Assembly (NCBI GenBank): GCA_949291365.1
Contig: CASEVJ010000009.1
Location: 1 to 64,000, forward strand
Reading direction: 5' to 3'
Length of the DNA stretch: 64,000 nt
Source of the DNA: an uncultured bacterium
GTDB taxonomy: Bacteria > Elusimicrobiota > Elusimicrobia > Elusimicrobiales > Elusimicrobiaceae
In this document: in pieces, positions 7,352 to 17,000 of the stretch
How positions within the stretch are numbered: the stretch's first letter is position 1
How the letters are laid out: each line of letters starts with the position of its first letter
Notes under the pieces: model-generated
The model's database searches: none
What the model was told of the DNA's origin: nothing
What the model saw: the letters and a program-made list of their open reading frames with translations, nothing else
Program-made: the position numbers and the translations under genes

Positions 7352-8644
7352 ATGCACTCAAGCACTTTTCCCAAGCGTAATAATTCGACTTTAACTTATA
7401 AATATTCTATCTTTTTTTCCATTATATATAGGATAGGACTAGATATCTTATATGTGAATTATATATCTACTATTTTCCAATATACAGGATTTGCTTATGC
7501 ATTTTCTTGGGGACGCTATATATTATCGTGGATAATTTTTTTCCCAATTCTTTTCATTATATATAAATATATCAAAAGCGAAAGATTTTCTGACATCATA
7601 ATTCTCTTCTTAATATTTTTGTCCTTCATCCCATTCAGTACAATGGTCGCATTTTATGATAAATTTGATATCTCCTTTATATTTGCAAATGTATTTTATT
7701 GGGGATTTCTATTGTTGTTTATGAACCTGTTGCCTAACTTCAAAATTCCTCTGCTAAAAACTACTATGTTGAATGATTTGATTTTAATGGCAATAACTGG
7801 ATTGATGGGTGGGGTTATTTTTTTCATTTCATATAAATATACTGGGTTCCACTTTACCATTTCACTAGAAAACGTATATACCTTGAGAGATGCTGCTAGA
7901 GAATTTTCTATGCCCATTCTGTTGCGGTATTTGTTTGCCGCTTCAAAAGCTATCAATCCACTATTATTACTTTATGGCTTAACCAAAAAAAGATATATCT
8001 ATTCTGCGTGTATTGTTTTGATGCAGATTTTAAGTTTTTCTATAAATGGTTCGAAGACGGTATTCTTTAGTACATTATTGTCGATTATCTTGTTCTATGC
8101 TTATAAGAAAAAATACCTTTCTAAAATACCTTTATTATTTGCGTGTATTACAAGTGCCTCCATTCTTGAGACAGGAATATACGATACGATCTATATATTA
8201 GGCTATTGTATTAGACGCGTTTTTTTCTTACCGAATCAATTAAGTTGGTATTACTTTGATTTTTTTACACATCATGAACCTGATTATTTCCGTCAAGGTT
8301 TTCTGAAATGGTTTGGGGCTTCTTCTCCCTACATGGACATAGATCATCTCATAGGAATGGTCTACTATGGCCACGCCGATATGGGAGCCAATAACGGTTT
8401 AATTAGCGATGCATTTACTAATTTGGGATGGTTGGGAATTGTGATAATGCCGTTGGCCTTAACATGTTTCTTAAAAATTCTTAATGCCTTCTCTAGGGGC
8501 ATTGATCCTAGAATTTGTGTTATTTCAGCGATGACCATATCATTTATTCTGGTAAGTTCTTTTTTTATGACATCATTATTTACTCATGGAATTTTTGCGA
8601 TTTGTTTTGTCTTATATTTATTGCCCAGGACGGCTAAAAAATGA
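7352..8644 (+). CDS. Wzy-like O-antigen / oligosaccharide repeat polymerase
   Basis: A very hydrophobic protein of 430 residues with about ten to twelve predicted membrane segments and a hydrophilic periplasmic loop around residues 280-350 (WYYFDFFTHHEPDYFRQGF region). This is the usual shape of Wzy polymerases, which join lipid-linked repeat units in the periplasm and have little sequence conservation. An upstream TTG at 7340 is in frame, but the ATG at 7352 is the more likely start. No clear Shine-Dalgarno is seen. It overlaps the next gene by four bases. The assignment rests on topology plus the setting among glycosyltransferases and a flippase. It is one of the most AT-rich genes of the window. 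Confidence 0.72.
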   Translation: MHSSTFPKRNNSTLTYKYSIFFSIIYRIGLDILYVNYISTIFQYTGFAYAFSWGRYILSWIIFFPILFIIYKYIKSERFSDIIILFLIFLSFIPFSTMVAFYDKFDISFIFANVFYWGFLLLFMNLLPNFKIPLLKTTMLNDLILMAITGLMGGVIFFISYKYTGFHFTISLENVYTLRDAAREFSMPILLRYLFAASKAINPLLLLYGLTKKRYIYSACIVLMQILSFSINGSKTVFFSTLLSIILFYAYKKKYLSKIPLLFACITSASILETGIYDTIYILGYCIRRVFFLPNQLSWYYFDFFTHHEPDYFRQGFLKWFGASSPYMDIDHLIGMVYYGHADMGANNGLISDAFTNLGWLGIVIMPLALTCFLKILNAFSRGIDPRICVISAMTISFILVSSFFMTSLFTHGIFAICFVLYLLPRTAKK

Positions 8645-9507
8645 AAAAATACATCCGTTTATTTATAAGGAAGTTATTGTTTGTTCGTCAATTGGAAACT
8701 ATTGCGGATGCACTTGATAGACATTACATTAAACTAGATAAGATTTTATATAAGAAAAAATATGGTCTTCGAGAGTTAAGAGATGCTTGTGCGTCCGTTG
8801 GATTACAAAAAGGGGATGTTGTACTGGTGCACGCCTCTTGGCGCCGGTTCTATAATTTTAAAGGATCTCCTGACGATGTAATCTCGTTGATTGAACAGAT
8901 TATTGGGCCAAATGGTACGCTTTTAATGCCCTCGTATGGCTCGTCGAGACTATTTTTTGACATCTCGCATACGCCTTCATGCGCGGGTATTTTATCGGAA
9001 ATATTTCGGAAGCAATCTGGTGTAACAAGAAGTTGTTGTACACATTTCTCTGTGGCTGGGAAAGGTCCGCATACCTCTATGTTATTTGAAGAGGCATTCC
9101 ACAGTATATATGGCTTCGATAACAAATCCCCATATTATAAACTTCATCAACTTCCGAATGCAAAAATTCTCTATTTGGGCTTAGGTAAAATTCCTAGTAA
9201 AGTTTCCATGATACATTGTGCCTCCTATTTCCTGTGTAACAAATTGCCAATTTTTAAGAATTTATTGTCACAAGTATATTCCAGCATACTGATAGTTGAT
9301 GGAAGAGAATATAAGAAGAATATGGTAACACGTGCAGTTGGATGTCGGAATAATAAAAGGATATTCAAAAAAATCGTTTCGTTGGTTAAAAAAAAGAAAA
9401 GAATAAAATTGTCAAATTTGCATATTGTCTTAATCAATGCAAACGAACTGTTTAACCAAGCGGTTTCTTATCTTCAACAAGGGCATAGTTGTTATAAAGG
9501 ATTATAG
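8641..9507 (+). CDS. AAC(3)-family N-acetyltransferase in polysaccharide operon
   Basis: A 288-residue protein of the Antibiotic_NAT (aminoglycoside 3-N-acetyltransferase) fold. VVLVHASW (about 60), GPNGTLLMPSY (about 90), THFSVAGKG (about 137) and SPYYKL followed by ILYLGLG (about 165-183) follow the order of the family's acetyl-CoA and active-site blocks. Inside a glycan operon, such an enzyme more likely acetylates an amino sugar than an antibiotic. The ATGA overlap with the polymerase gene supports co-translation. The sequence alone gives no reason to call it a resistance gene. A strongly basic tail (VSLVKKKKRIK) follows the core. Confidence 0.75.
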   Translation: MKKYIRLFIRKLLFVRQLETIADALDRHYIKLDKILYKKKYGLRELRDACASVGLQKGDVVLVHASWRRFYNFKGSPDDVISLIEQIIGPNGTLLMPSYGSSRLFFDISHTPSCAGILSEIFRKQSGVTRSCCTHFSVAGKGPHTSMLFEEAFHSIYGFDNKSPYYKLHQLPNAKILYLGLGKIPSKVSMIHCASYFLCNKLPIFKNLLSQVYSSILIVDGREYKKNMVTRAVGCRNNKRIFKKIVSLVKKKKRIKLSNLHIVLINANELFNQAVSYLQQGHSCYKGL

Positions 9508-9517
9508 GAGTTCAAAT

Positions 9518-10426
9518 ATGAAATCAATTTATCAAACATTAAAGATGTATGTAAGAGTCTATTGCCCTACGTTATATGCCAAGATTTTTTATTACCTAGC
9601 ATATGGCTCACATTGCAATCTAAAGACCCCACAAACCTTGAGTGAAAAATTGCTATGGCTTTGGTTGCATACCTATCGTAATAATTTTCAGGTACTTACC
9701 CTTTGTGACAAGTACAAAGTTCGTGAATTTGTAGAAAAAAGAGTGGGAAAAGAACTATTAAACGAGCTATATTGTGTTTTCCAAAAAAGAGAAGATATTT
9801 CCTACGATAAACTGCCTAATAGCTTCGCTCTGAAAATTACACAGGGGTGTACTGCAAATTTATTCTGTCAAAATAAACAAAACTTAAGCAGGAAATCTTT
9901 GAAACAAATATTAAAATCATGGGATAAAGGCCAATATTTATACGATAAAATGATGTCCGATATCGGCGGCATAACGAGAGATAAATTGGATAAATGCTAT
10001 ATTTGTGAAAAATATCTTACGCAAAAAGGCTATTCTTCTCCTATTGATTATAAGATCTATTGTTTTAATGGAATTCCACGGGCAATTTTAGTGATTACTG
10101 ACCGTTTTGAAAAAAAACATGGGATGATGATGTCTGTCGATTGGGAAGCGCTCGGATGTCCGAAACATTACCAGCCCATTCAATCCATACCGCCGCGGCC
10201 CCAGTCTTTAGATTCTATGCTTGGAGCCGCCAAAAGATTAAGTACAGGATTCCCGTTTGTACGTGTGGACATGTATGATATTGAAGGGAAAGCTGTTTTT
10301 GGTGAAATGACTTTTTTCCCAAATGGATGCATTAATATGGCGGAAATTGAAATTGATGGAAAATCTATGGGAGAATTATTGGACATTTCAGCCGAAATTA
10401 AAGAATCACAGGAGAGATCGGTATGA
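9518..10426 (+). CDS. TupA-like ATP-grasp protein
   Basis: A protein of 302 residues with the TupA-like ATP-grasp pattern. TLSEKLLWLWLHTYRNN lies near 42, LCDKYKVREFVEKRVG near 65, ALKITQGC near 105, DYKIYCFNG near 180, and FVRVDMYDIEGKAVFGEMTFFPNGC near 245-270 carries acidic metal ligands. TupA links glutamate to the uronic acid of teichuronopeptide, so members in polysaccharide loci are thought to attach amino acids to sugar carboxyls. That would suit the two uronic-acid-forming dehydrogenases here. The upstream frame extends to 9437, but GGAG at 9507-9510 fixes the ATG at 9518. It overlaps the flippase gene by four bases. Confidence 0.8.
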   Translation: MKSIYQTLKMYVRVYCPTLYAKIFYYLAYGSHCNLKTPQTLSEKLLWLWLHTYRNNFQVLTLCDKYKVREFVEKRVGKELLNELYCVFQKREDISYDKLPNSFALKITQGCTANLFCQNKQNLSRKSLKQILKSWDKGQYLYDKMMSDIGGITRDKLDKCYICEKYLTQKGYSSPIDYKIYCFNGIPRAILVITDRFEKKHGMMMSVDWEALGCPKHYQPIQSIPPRPQSLDSMLGAAKRLSTGFPFVRVDMYDIEGKAVFGEMTFFPNGCINMAEIEIDGKSMGELLDISAEIKESQERSV

Positions 10427-11982
10427 TGGCGGCGAATTTCTCCAACAAATTATTCAAAATATCTGCTATAGTTAGTGTTATTGTGATAATTGGCAAATTT
10501 TTTGGATTTGCTAGAGACGCAATAATCGCTAGTTTTTATGGCGCAACATGGCAAACAGATGCATTTTTTTTGGCCCAAAGTTTACCTAGTGTTATTTTCC
10601 CTGCAGTATGTAATAGTATCTCTACGGCCTTCTTGTCCATTTATGTGTCAAAAATCGTAATGGATGAAACCCTTGCTGATAAATATGCTTCCAAAATATT
10701 ATGTTTAACTGGGGTTATATCTGCGTTTTTAAGCACATTGGCTATTTTCTTTTTACCGATCTTAATTCCCTTGTTAGCTCCGGGATTTACTTCTGAACAA
10801 ACCCAATTATCTATATATTTATCGCGTATTGTGCTGGCTACTTTTATACTGACGATGGCACAATATATGTTTTCCTCAATTTTAAGTTCTAAAAAATTAT
10901 TTTATGGAGCTCAAATAGCTGGTTTATTTTATAATCTGACCGTTATTATATTAGTTTTTTTGTTGGGAAAAAATCAAAGTATGAGTACGCTGACTTGGTC
11001 TGTTGTCTGTGGTCATGTGATACAAGTAACCGTATTGGTACTGATTTCCAAAAACCATTTTAATTTCTCATGGCCGTCTAGAATTTTTGACAAGGACTGT
11101 CTTTTGCTATTTAATTTAATGTTTCCTATTCTTATCGGAAACAGTATAGTCCAAATTAATAATATTGTTGATAGAATTTTAGCTTCTTTTGTGGCAGGCG
11201 GAGCGGTTTCGGCGTTGAGCTATTCCAACACGTTGAATCGATTTGTAACCAGCATAATAATAACCATATTGTCTACGGTATTATACCCTTATTTTGCGGA
11301 GTCCTATACAAAAAACAACTTAACAGATTTTAGCAAACGATTGAAGCAGTCCTGTGTATTATTAGCGATGTTAATGCTCCCCGTATCAATTATTACAGTT
11401 ATTTTTTCTCCAGATATAGTTCGTGCTGTATATATGAGGGGAAAATTCGGATATGACGCTTTCCTTATGACCTCTGCCCTGTTGGCTTGCTATGGCGGAA
11501 TGTATATTTTTTCTTCTATCCAAGAAATAATTGCTCGGGCATTTTATGCTATGAAAGACGCAAAAACTCCATTAAAAATCGCTGCGATTGCCATTTTGGC
11601 CAATTCAATTTTGAGCATTATTCTAACACATTTTATAGGGATAGGAGGCATTGCTTTGGGGACGACTTTATCGGTATTAATGGCGGCCTATTTGTTGCTT
11701 CGCAAAATTGGGGAATATTTGCCCATGTTGAATTTTAAAGACTCCTTTGCCTCCATAAAGAAAATCGTATTTGCAGGATTGATAATCGGATTTATAGGAT
11801 ACGCATGTTCCATATATTTGACACATTTAGGAGTTTTGCTCCGACTGGTATTTTCAAACATTCTGATTTTTAGTTGCTATTTTGGCTTATTATATCTTCT
11901 CAAATGTGAGGAGGTAGTGTTTTTTTGCAAAGCCATACAACGAAAACTAAAACATTCTGTTCAAAGAAGGTACAACATATGA
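10423..11982 (+). CDS. MurJ/MviN-family lipid flippase (Wzx role in this operon)
   Basis: A 519-residue integral membrane protein with about 14 segments. The N-terminal block [30 protein letters not shown] (in pieces: GFARD, FYGA, TDAFF) and the later [16 protein letters not shown] are hallmarks of the MurJ branch of the MOP superfamily. MurJ flips lipid II, but members placed inside capsule operons usually act as the exporter of that glycan's lipid-linked unit. No separate Wzx is present here. The start overlaps the previous stop, with AGGAGAG at a proper distance. It could also be a second MurJ that serves peptidoglycan. Confidence 0.85.
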   Translation: MMAANFSNKLFKISAIVSVIVIIGKFFGFARDAIIASFYGATWQTDAFFLAQSLPSVIFPAVCNSISTAFLSIYVSKIVMDETLADKYASKILCLTGVISAFLSTLAIFFLPILIPLLAPGFTSEQTQLSIYLSRIVLATFILTMAQYMFSSILSSKKLFYGAQIAGLFYNLTVIILVFLLGKNQSMSTLTWSVVCGHVIQVTVLVLISKNHFNFSWPSRIFDKDCLLLFNLMFPILIGNSIVQINNIVDRILASFVAGGAVSALSYSNTLNRFVTSIIITILSTVLYPYFAESYTKNNLTDFSKRLKQSCVLLAMLMLPVSIITVIFSPDIVRAVYMRGKFGYDAFLMTSALLACYGGMYIFSSIQEIIARAFYAMKDAKTPLKIAAIAILANSILSIILTHFIGIGGIALGTTLSVLMAAYLLLRKIGEYLPMLNFKDSFASIKKIVFAGLIIGFIGYACSIYLTHLGVLLRLVFSNILIFSCYFGLLYLLKCEEVVFFCKAIQRKLKHSVQRRYNI

Positions 11983-13211
11983 AAATAACTATAGCTGGAA
12001 CGGGGTATGTGGGGCTGTCGCTGGCCGTTTTGTTGGCCCAGCGGCATGAAGTAACTGCTGTTGATATTGTGCCAGAAAAAGTGGATTTAATTAACCGCAA
12101 AAAATCTCCCATTGCCGATAAAGAAATAGAAGATTTTCTGGCTAGCAAACCCTTGCATTTAACGGCCACTACGCAAGTTAAAGGAGCCTATGAGCGGGCG
12201 GAATTTATTATTATTGCTACTCCCACTAATTATGACCCGCAGTATAATTATTTTAATACCTCTGCCGTAGAGGCGGTTATAGAACTAATTAAAAAATATA
12301 ATTCGCAAGCTACTATAATCATAAAATCTACCGTGCCGGTGGGGTATACGCGGCATATACGCCAAAAAATGGGGATAAAAAATATTTTATTCAGCCCGGA
12401 ATTTTTGCGTGAAGGGCATGCCCTGTATGATAATTTATATCCGTCCCGTATTGTGGTGGGAACAGACTCCGCTGATGAAACCTTGGCCGAAAAAGCACAT
12501 GTTTTTGCCCAGCTTTTACAGGAAGGTGCGGTTAAAAAAGACATTCCGACCCTCTTTATGGGATATACGGAAGCTGAGGCGGTCAAGCTGTTTGCAAACA
12601 CATATTTGGCTCTGCGCGTAAGTTATTTTAATGAATTAGACACATATGCCGAAATGAAAGGTCTCGATACCAAACAAATTATTGAAGGTGTCTGTTTGGA
12701 TCCGCGCATAGGTAATCATTATAATAATCCGTCATTTGGTTATGGCGGCTATTGCTTGCCAAAAGACTCCAAGCAATTGCTTGCCAACTACGCCGATGTG
12801 CCGCAGAATCTTATACAGGCCATTGTAGATTCCAACCGCACGCGGAAAGATTTTATTGCAGAGCGCGTACTAAAGCAAGCGAGACATTATGAAGAAAACA
12901 GTGTCGCAGGCGGGGCAAAAGAAGATGCTGTAGTTATTGGGATATATCGCTTAACGATGAAAACCGGAAGCGATAATTTCCGGCAATCCTCCATACAAGG
13001 TATTATGAAACGCATTAAAGCAAAAGGTGCGGCGGTTATCGTCTATGAGCCGTCTCTTGCTGATGGCAGCACTTTTGAAGGCAGTGAGATTGTAAATGAC
13101 CTGCAGAGATTTAAAATGCGTTCCCAGGTCATTGTGGCTAACCGTTATGACTCTTGTTTAGACGACGTAAAAGAAAAAGTCTATACAAGAGATTTATTTA
13201 AACGAGATTAA
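11979..13211 (+). CDS. ugd: UDP-glucose 6-dehydrogenase
   Basis: A 410-residue dehydrogenase. [19 protein letters not shown] starts at residue 3 and is the NAD-binding loop. STVPVGYTR is near 110, [24 protein letters not shown] is near 133-156, and [15 protein letters not shown] near 250 holds the catalytic cysteine. It makes UDP-glucuronate from UDP-glucose. A longer frame begins at 11925, but the glycine loop needs the ATG at 11979, which overlaps the flippase stop (ATGA). Base composition is closer to the genome average than in the genes before it. It is the last gene of the operon, and no strong terminator follows. Confidence 0.92.
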   Translation: MKITIAGTGYVGLSLAVLLAQRHEVTAVDIVPEKVDLINRKKSPIADKEIEDFLASKPLHLTATTQVKGAYERAEFIIIATPTNYDPQYNYFNTSAVEAVIELIKKYNSQATIIIKSTVPVGYTRHIRQKMGIKNILFSPEFLREGHALYDNLYPSRIVVGTDSADETLAEKAHVFAQLLQEGAVKKDIPTLFMGYTEAEAVKLFANTYLALRVSYFNELDTYAEMKGLDTKQIIEGVCLDPRIGNHYNNPSFGYGGYCLPKDSKQLLANYADVPQNLIQAIVDSNRTRKDFIAERVLKQARHYEENSVAGGAKEDAVVIGIYRLTMKTGSDNFRQSSIQGIMKRIKAKGAAVIVYEPSLADGSTFEGSEIVNDLQRFKMRSQVIVANRYDSCLDDVKEKVYTRDLFKRD

Positions 13212-13363
13212 GAGGATAGGCCGCCTGCAGGCTTCGGCTTGCTGTTTGGTTGACAAAATAAGAATATTGCCAAAATCTTGCCGATAAAACTACAAAAACC
13301 TGCAAAAAAACAGCAAAAAAGACCGTTTGGAGACTTGTACCTGCAAAGTCTTAAAATAGGGGG

Positions 13364-13397
13364 GAAATAAAAAATCCTCGTCGGAGGATGAGGATTT
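13364..13397 (-). terminator. Terminator of tRNA-Val
   Basis: Read on the minus strand, AAATCCTC (13397-13390) pairs with GAGGATTT (13379-13372) across a 10-base loop. A T-rich tract continues to 13364. It lies a few bases past the 3' end of the tRNA. Confidence 0.75.
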
Positions 13398-13401
13398 GAA
13401 A

Positions 13402-13476
13402 TGGTGCCCAGTATAGGATTTGAACCTATGACCTTTCCCATGTCAAGGGAACGCGCTACCCCTGCGCCAACTGGGC
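13402..13476 (-). tRNA. tRNA-Val (GAC anticodon)
   Basis: The minus strand folds into a full cloverleaf: acceptor GCCCAGT/ACTGGGC, D stem GCGC/GCGC, anticodon stem TTCCC/GGGAA with loop TTGACAT (anticodon GAC), T stem ATAGG/CCTAT with TTCAAAT, discriminator A and an encoded CCA (13404-13402). It is 75 bases long with CCA. It reads GUC and GUU codons. It stands alone between the polysaccharide operon and a small membrane-protein gene. Confidence 0.95.
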
Positions 13477-13498
13477 TTAAATCGGTTTGAATACTCTT

Positions 13499-13507
13499 AT
13501 TATAACA
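13499..13507 (-). promoter_or_regulatory. Extended -10 promoter of tRNA-Val
   Basis: TGT-TATAAT reads on the minus strand from 13507 to 13499. This puts the start point near 13492, about 16 bases before the mature tRNA 5' end. No good -35 is seen, as expected for an extended -10. Confidence 0.65.
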
Positions 13508-13624
13508 AATATCCGTTTGGGTTGGGAACAGCCCTTTGGAACGATTTGTTTGGCCAAGGCATAGACAGCCGCGGGGGCTGCACTGCTGCAGAGCATGGCC
13601 AGGTCCCGCCCGCACAGAGCGCGC

Positions 13625-13933
13625 TTATGCGGCAGAGGTTTGCGCCTCTTGCGTGCGGGGCTGTTGTTGGGCGCGGGCCAAGTCCAGCTTACGGTTTCTA
13701 ATCATCAGCATTAAGTCAATAAACACCATGACAAAGTTGGCCACATACAGCCAGATGACGGCGTCATAGTTATAAAACACTTTGTGAATGACGCCGCACG
13801 CATAGGCCAATTCTATCGTAATCATAAAAGCGAAGCTTTTGCCCGCGGCGGTTTTTGTTTTAACGGATTTGTAAATGTTAAACGGCCAGGCCAAGCCAAA
13901 GCCCAACATCATCAGTGCTTCAAAGATACTCAT
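13625..13933 (-). CDS. Small PQ-loop/SemiSWEET-like membrane protein
   Basis: A 102-residue protein with three hydrophobic segments. FGLAWPFNIYKSVKTKTAAGKSFAF at residues 10-34 has the pattern of one PQ-loop repeat, a Pro-containing first helix followed by a K-T-x-x-GKS turn. SemiSWEET sugar carriers have the same size and form dimers, but transport is not shown here. The frame extends upstream to 14029, into dnaE. GGAG just upstream of the ATG at 13933 fixes the start. The C-terminus is polar (QQQPRTQEAQ). A hairpin and T-run lie in its leader, after the dnaE stop. Confidence 0.6.
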   Translation of the reverse strand: MSIFEALMMLGFGLAWPFNIYKSVKTKTAAGKSFAFMITIELAYACGVIHKVFYNYDAVIWLYVANFVMVFIDLMLMIRNRKLDLARAQQQPRTQEAQTSAA

Positions 13934-13943
13934 TGTATTCTCC

Positions 13944-13993
13944 AAAAAATCCCCGCTCCGTATATCCGGTGCGGGGCTGCTGCTTATATTATA
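13944..13993 (-). terminator. Terminator hairpin after dnaE, overlapping the leader of the small membrane-protein gene
   Basis: On the minus strand, CCCCGC (13976-13971) pairs with GCGGGG (13956-13951). A nested CCG/CGG lies inside, and ATTTTTT follows to 13944. A TATAAT at 13993-13988 lies just upstream, so a transcript started there (near 13981) would run straight into the hairpin before the small gene's ribosome site. It may be the dnaE terminator, an attenuator, or both. Confidence 0.65.
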
Positions 13994-14009
13994 GCTTTTT
14001 GGACAGACG

Positions 14010-17000
14010 CTATTCAAAGCGCCATGCATCGCTGCCCAGGGTGTTTTCTATGTGCTCCAGCAGGGCCCGGTGGAGGAGGATGGACTTGTTGGTGCGTATA
14101 TGGTGCACTTTGCCTGGGTCTGCTTTGGAGGGAACTTCCAAATACACTTTTGTCACTCCTTTGGCGGCGTCCAGCAATATTTTTAGCTTTTGCAGATTTT
14201 CGGCTGTGTAATCCGCCGGCAGGCGGATAGTCAGTTTTTTAGCGCGGTCTGCTATGAGGTCAATGGGGGAATAGACGTCTTTTAAATTAATTTCCACGCG
14301 GGCGCTTTCATCGTCTACCCGCACCTCTCCGCTGCAGCACAAAATAGCATTGGGGGATACTTTGGGCCCTACATTTTCCCAGCTGCGTGCAAACGCATTA
14401 ACCAAAATGGAGCCGGTGCAATCTTCCAGCATGAACTGGGCCCATTCTTCTTTCTTTTTATTTTGGCGCTTTTTGAGGCGGGTCACAATCCCAATGACGC
14501 TCAAGCGGCCTGATACTTTTCCTTCCAGTATGTCCGATATAGCCACACAATGCAGCTGGGGCAGATAGGGCTGGTAACGGGCGATAGGGTGCCCGCTGAA
14601 ATAAATACCCATGACTTCTTTTTCATCGCTTAATAATTCATGTTGTGTTAGCGGGCGGACAGCCGTGGGCAGCGCTGGCTTTTTAATGCTTGTGATACAG
14701 GAAAAGTCGTCTCCAAATAAACTGGCGGTGCAGTTTTCTTTTTCTTTGGCTATCAAATGGGCGGTGTCTACTGTTTGGTCTATTTGGCTTAATAGCAGGG
14801 CACGGGCTTCTTTGGGGTCTTTGCCGGGCAGCAGGCAATCCATGGCTCCGGCCTTGACCAAGCTTTCAATGGTTTTCTTATTGGCTTGGAACAGGTCAAT
14901 GCGGGCGCACACATCTTCCAGCGATTCAAATGGCTTTTTGGCGGCCTCTTTGACAATAGAGATACACCCTTCCGTGCCGGCGTTTTTGACGGCTTCCAGC
15001 GCATAGCGGATATACTCTTTGCCATCCTTTTTCTCTACGGCAAATTCCGGCTGGCTTTTGTTAATATCCGGCGGTAAAATTTCAAAGCCCATTTTTTTGG
15101 CTTCTTCCAAATAGGTGGCAATTTTGTTTTCTTTGTCATCTGCGCCTATGGCGTTGTGGCCTATTTCGTTGGTCAGCGCCGCGCACATAAATTCAATGGG
15201 ATAGTTGGCCTTTAAATAAGCCGTCTGGTAAGATACCAGCGCATAGGCGTAGGAATGGGATTTGTTAAACCCATATCCGGCAAAGGCCTTCATCTGTTCG
15301 TAAATATGGGTGGCGGTTTTTTCCGGGATATGGTGCTCTTTGGCTCCGTCCACAAACTTTTTGCCGAACTTTTCCATTACGTCCAGTTTTTTCTTCCCCA
15401 TGGCTTTGCGCAGGGTGTCGGCCTCGCCGGGGGTAAAGCCGCCCAGCGTTTTGGAGATTTGCATGATTTGCTCTTGATACACCATACAGCCGTAGGTGTC
15501 TTTGAGCACTTCTTCCAAAAGCGGCGTTTCGTATTTGATTTTTTCCTGACCGTTTTTGCGCCGCACAAACATATCCATCATGCCCGATTCCATCGGGCCG
15601 GGGCGGTAAAGCGCCACCAGAGCCGATACATCGCCAAATTGGGTGGGCTGCAGCTTTTTAATCAAGTCGCGCATGCCGCCGCTTTCCAGCTGAAAGATGC
15701 CCAGCGTTTGGCAGGCGCAGAGCAAATCATAGGTTTTTTTGTCGTCCAGCGGGATATTGTTGATGTCAAAGTTGGGATCATGCCGCTGGCGGATCAGTTT
15801 TTCGGCATTGTCAATAACGGTTAATGTGCGCAGCCCCAAAAAGTCCATTTTCAAGAGCCCCAGATTGGAGCACGGTTCCCCTTCAAACTGGGTAGTAATA
15901 GCGTCGCGCGCGCCGCGCGCCAAGGGCACATAATGCGATACGGATTCTTTGGTAATCAATACCCCGGCTGCGTGAATGCCGGTGTGGCGTTTGAGCCCTT
16001 CAATCTTGCGGGCCATGTCAAAGAGCCGTTTGGACGTTGGATTAGAGGCAATTTCATTTTGCAGTTCTTTAATGTCTGCCAATGCTTTGTCCAGCGTAAT
16101 TTTCGGGTCATTGGGTATCATTTTGGCGACGCGGTTGGTCTCGCTTACGCTAATGCCCATCACGCGCGCCACATCGCGCACCGCCAGTTTGGCTTTCATC
16201 GTCCCGAAGGTGATGATTTGGGCCACTTTATCGGCGCCGTATTTTTGGCGCACATAATCTATAACGCGCTCACGCCCGGTGTCGGACATGTCAATATCCA
16301 AGTCCGGCATGCTCACGCGGTCCGGGTTTAAGAAACGCTCAAAAAGCAGTTTACTCTTAATAGGGTCTACGCGGGTAATATCCAAACTGTAGGCCACAAT
16401 GCTGCCGGCGCCGCTGCCACGCCCCGGCCCAATGGGGATGCCGTTTTGCCGCGCCCAATGGATAAAATCCTGCACGATAAGAAAGTAACAGTCAAAGCCC
16501 ATTTTAATAATAACGTCAAATTCATATTCCAGCTGTTTTAAATATTCCGGCGGTACGTTGCCGTGCATTTTTTTGTTTAACCCTTCGCGGCAGAGCGCTT
16601 TAAAGTATTCGGCGGAGTTGGGGTATTGGGGCGGAATGTCAAAATTGGGCAGAATAAAGCCATGCTTGGGAAACTCCAGATTGCACTTTTCGGCAATTTC
16701 CAGCGTAGCGGCTAATGCCTCCGGCGTATGGGCAAAAAGCTCGTGCATTTCATCGGGGGATTTAAAATACAGTTCATGCGTGGTCATTTTCAGCCGGTTT
16801 GGGTCTTGCAAGGTTTTGCCGGTGGAAATGCAGAGGTTGACGTCGTGTGCTTCCCAATCTTCTTTTTTCTCGTAGTGGCAGTCGTTGGTAGCCACGGTTT
16901 TTAAGCCCAATTTTTTGGCAATTTCTTTCAAAATGGGCAACGCTTCCTGCTCTTCGCGTATGCCATGATCCATGAGCTCTATATAATAGTTGCCCGGGCC

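Noticed and set aside
15255..15824. 189-codon frame antisense to dnaE
   Set aside because: A shadow of the dnaE coding strand with no independent start signals.
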